A stretch of 64,000 nucleotides of DNA from Gephyromycinifex aptenodytis (lineage in GTDB: Bacteria > Actinomycetota > Actinomycetes > Actinomycetales > Dermatophilaceae): the NCBI RefSeq assembly GCF_012277275.1, contig NZ_CP051155.1:124001-188000 (forward strand), read 5' to 3'. The first letter of the stretch is position 1. The number at the start of each line of letters is the position of its first letter. The position numbers and the translations under genes were made by a program. The notes under the pieces were generated by a model, which worked only from the letters and a program-made list of their open reading frames with translations, had not been told where the DNA came from and did no database searches. Of this stretch, positions 61,926 to 64,000 are shown one piece after another.

Positions 61926-64000
61926 GCTCGGTGGAGGATTTCGCTCATCTGCACGTTGCCTCGAGCTTCTCGATGCAATACGGTGCGTCGACCCCGGCCG
62001 CTCTGGTGCAGCGGGCTGCCGCCCACGGCCAGCCGATGCTTGCCCTCACCGACCGCAACGGTCTGTACGGCGCCGTCCGCTTCGTGCGTGCTTGCAGTTC
62101 CTCGGGTATCGCGCCCGTCCTGGGCGTCGACCTCGCCGTCGAGGCAATGCCCGATCACCCACCCGCACCCGAACCATCGTTGCGCCGAGCGCCCCTACGC
62201 GGCGGCAGTTACCTGGCAGACGACGGGCCGCGGGTCACGGTGCTGGCTCGTGGGCAGGCCGCAGGTCTTGCCCCGGGGCTTGGCTGGGCCGCGCTGTGCA
62301 GGCTCGTCACCGCAACCCATCTGCGCGGTGAACGGGGTCGGCCGGTGACCAGCCCCCAACTCCTGGCCCAGGCGGCAGGGGTCACGATCTGCGCCGACGC
62401 CGCCGGGCGCCCCGGAGCGCCGGTGTGGCCCTCGCGGCTCATTCCGCGGCATTCGCACCCCAGCCCGATCCTGGTCCTACTCGGTCCCGACTCTGACATC
62501 GGTCGGGCGATCCAGGCCGGCCGAGGAGCAGAAGCCCAGCTACTCCTAGAACGCTGGCAACAGTTGCTGCCTGCCGACGGGCTGGCGATCGAGGTGGTCT
62601 GTCACGACGCCGCGCCGGGGGAGCGGTACAGCGCTGCTCATGCCGAACGGATGTGGCTGTTCGCCCAACATCATGGGCTGGCGTGTGTTCTCAGCGCCGC
62701 CGTCCGGCACGCCGAACCCGAGCAGGCCGCCATCGTCGATGTGCTCGATGCCGCCCGGCGCCTGGTCATGCTCGACCAGCGTCACCTCGACCGCGTGAGC
62801 ACCGCCGGGCACCTCGCCCCCGCCCGAGTGATGTTCGGGCTCGCGCGCCGCATCACTGGCGATGACACTCGGGCCCGATTGTTGATGCGCCACACCCTCG
62901 AGCTCGCCGCAGAATGCGTCCAAGACCCGCACTCCGACATCGGCCTGGGTTCGATCCATCTACCCGAACCTTCCGTGCTGGGCCTGCGACCAGGCGAAGA
63001 CCCGCAGGTGCATCTTGCCCAGCGCTGCTGGGAGTCGATTCCGTGGCGCTACCCCGGGGCGAGCGAGGCCGACCTGACAAAAGTTCGAAGCCGGTTGGAG
63101 GACGAGCTCGCTGTCATCGCCAAACTCGGCTACGCCACCTATTTCCTCACCGTTGCCAGCGTGTGCGACCTCATCAGGGCCGAAGGGGTGCGGGTTGCCG
63201 CCCGCGGGTCGGGAGCGGGCAGCCTCATCAATCACCTTCTCGGTATCAGCGGTATCGACCCTATCGAGCACGGCCTGCTCATGGAACGGTTCTGCACGCC
63301 GCTACGGGCGCAGCTGCCCGACATCGACATCGACGTCGAATCGGATCGACGCACGCAGATGTATGAGCGGATCCTCGAACGGTTCGGGGGTGAGCGGGTG
63401 ACCTGCGTGTCGATGATGGAGACCTACCGGGTCCGTCATGCCGTGCGTGATGTCGGCAGTGCTCTCGGGCTGCCCGCCACCGAGATCGACGCCATCGCCA
63501 AAGCCTTCCCGCACGTTCGAGCCAAGGACGCCCGCAACGCCATCGCCGACCTTCCCGAGTTGCGGGCGCAGGGCCTGGACGCGACCCGCCTGGAAGTACT
63601 CTTCGAACTCGTCGAACGTCTCGACGGCCTGCCCCGGCACATCGCGCTGCACCCGTGCGGGATGGTCCTTTCGGGAGCCGGCCTGCTTGATCGCACCCCG
63701 GTCGAAGCGAGCTGGCTCGGCTTCCCGATGAGTCAGTTCGACAAAGACGATGTGGAGGCCCTCGGGTTCCTCAAACTCGATGTGCTCGGAATCCGGATGC
63801 AGTCGGCGATGGCCCACTGCATCGATGAGATCGCACGCACCGAGTCGGTCACGGTCGACCTCGACGACCGCGCCTGTGTGCCGCTGGACGACGAGGCCAC
63901 CTTCGACCTCATCCGTTCCACCCACACACTCGGCTGTTTCCAGATTGAAAGCCCGGGTCAGCGAGAGCTGGTCGGCAAGTTCGCGCCGAGTACCTTCGGC
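61922..64000 (+). CDS. dnaE2: DnaE2/ImuC-like DNA polymerase III alpha subunit (3' end outside window)
   Basis: The frame is open from GTG 61922 (GTGA overlap with the HEPN stop) to the window edge, 693 codons. The N-terminal PHP domain has FAHLHVASSFSMQYGAS and ALTDRNGLYGAVRFV. The palm has the catalytic triad in LPDIDIDVESDRR, and GSGAGSLINHLLGISGIDP, SMMETYRVRHAVRDVG and HIALHPCGMVLS precede the fingers. IESDRR-type sequence and the SOS setting indicate the error-prone DnaE2 branch rather than the replicative DnaE1. Expected to copy past lesions after LexA cleavage. Its usual partners ImuA and ImuB are not in this window. Confidence 0.9.
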   Translation, partial: MSSVEDFAHLHVASSFSMQYGASTPAALVQRAAAHGQPMLALTDRNGLYGAVRFVRACSSSGIAPVLGVDLAVEAMPDHPPAPEPSLRRAPLRGGSYLADDGPRVTVLARGQAAGLAPGLGWAALCRLVTATHLRGERGRPVTSPQLLAQAAGVTICADAAGRPGAPVWPSRLIPRHSHPSPILVLLGPDSDIGRAIQAGRGAEAQLLLERWQQLLPADGLAIEVVCHDAAPGERYSAAHAERMWLFAQHHGLACVLSAAVRHAEPEQAAIVDVLDAARRLVMLDQRHLDRVSTAGHLAPARVMFGLARRITGDDTRARLLMRHTLELAAECVQDPHSDIGLGSIHLPEPSVLGLRPGEDPQVHLAQRCWESIPWRYPGASEADLTKVRSRLEDELAVIAKLGYATYFLTVASVCDLIRAEGVRVAARGSGAGSLINHLLGISGIDPIEHGLLMERFCTPLRAQLPDIDIDVESDRRTQMYERILERFGGERVTCVSMMETYRVRHAVRDVGSALGLPATEIDAIAKAFPHVRAKDARNAIADLPELRAQGLDATRLEVLFELVERLDGLPRHIALHPCGMVLSGAGLLDRTPVEASWLGFPMSQFDKDDVEALGFLKLDVLGIRMQSAMAHCIDEIARTESVTVDLDDRACVPLDDEATFDLIRSTHTLGCFQIESPGQRELVGKFAPSTFG

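Overview
The window is one 64 kb stretch of high-GC (roughly two thirds G+C), gene-dense, GTG/TTG-rich chromosomal DNA from an actinobacterium. The bcc-aa3 respiratory genes (qcrCAB, ctaC/D/E/F), class II DAHP synthase, DUF3043, an Rv2175c-like protein beside a Ser/Thr kinase, and a consensus actinobacterial LexA box all point there. From gene content I would place it in the Micrococcales (Dermatophilaceae or Intrasporangiaceae-like), but that finer placement is inference. I see no rRNA, tRNA, CRISPR, prophage or insertion sequence. Genes are cut at both edges: a BrkB-family membrane protein on the left and a DnaE2-type polymerase on the right.

Layout. 0-4.3 kb: BrkB, a secreted thermonuclease, an NCS1 permease and a lower-GC stretch with a doubtful small ORF. 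4.3-18.1 kb: a cobalamin locus in two riboswitch-led units. The first is cobN with a ChlI/ChlD-type chelatase. The second is cobO-cobB-cobC-(bluB::cobT)-cobA plus a 70-aa protein. Between them lie a small zinc-ribbon gene and homocysteine methyltransferase. 18.4-25.9 kb: DUF3043, glycerate kinase, erpA, adenosine kinase, aat and ctaC-ctaD-ctaF. 26.1-35.2 kb: an L,D-transpeptidase lipoprotein, a secreted alpha/beta hydrolase, then a divergent lipid cassette (lipid kinase and alkyl-DHAP-synthase-like flavoprotein facing a TetR regulator and glpD), and a small zincin.

35.3-39.8 kb: qcrB, qcrA, qcrC and ctaE complete the electron chain. Menaquinol is oxidised by the bcc complex, and electrons pass through di-haem QcrC to the aa3 oxidase. 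40-50.3 kb: a receiver-like protein with trpD, a lone Lrp-type RAM domain, a DnaQ-UvrC fusion nuclease, a lipoprotein peptidase, long-chain acyl-CoA synthetase, an SRPBCC protein and two tandem ROK sugar kinases. 50.5-60.7 kb: PlsC-like acyltransferase with a 33-bp internal repeat, a two-component system, aroG, a Mo-cofactor enzyme, a PASTA kinase diverging from its likely DNA-binding substrate, a prenyl diphosphate synthase, metF and DUF4126. 60.9-64 kb: an SOS-box-led DUF6504 / HEPN / dnaE2 operon.

From memory, much of 18-60 kb keeps the gene order of the Mycobacterium tuberculosis Rv2172c-Rv2206 region, while the lipid cassette resembles Rv2249c-Rv2252. A recurring feature is a TANNNT-type hexamer (CATAAT at one gene) lying 6 or 7 nt upstream of the start codon at fourteen genes, which implies leaderless transcription. 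I used this pattern, with Shine-Dalgarno spacing and stop/start overlaps, to choose starts.
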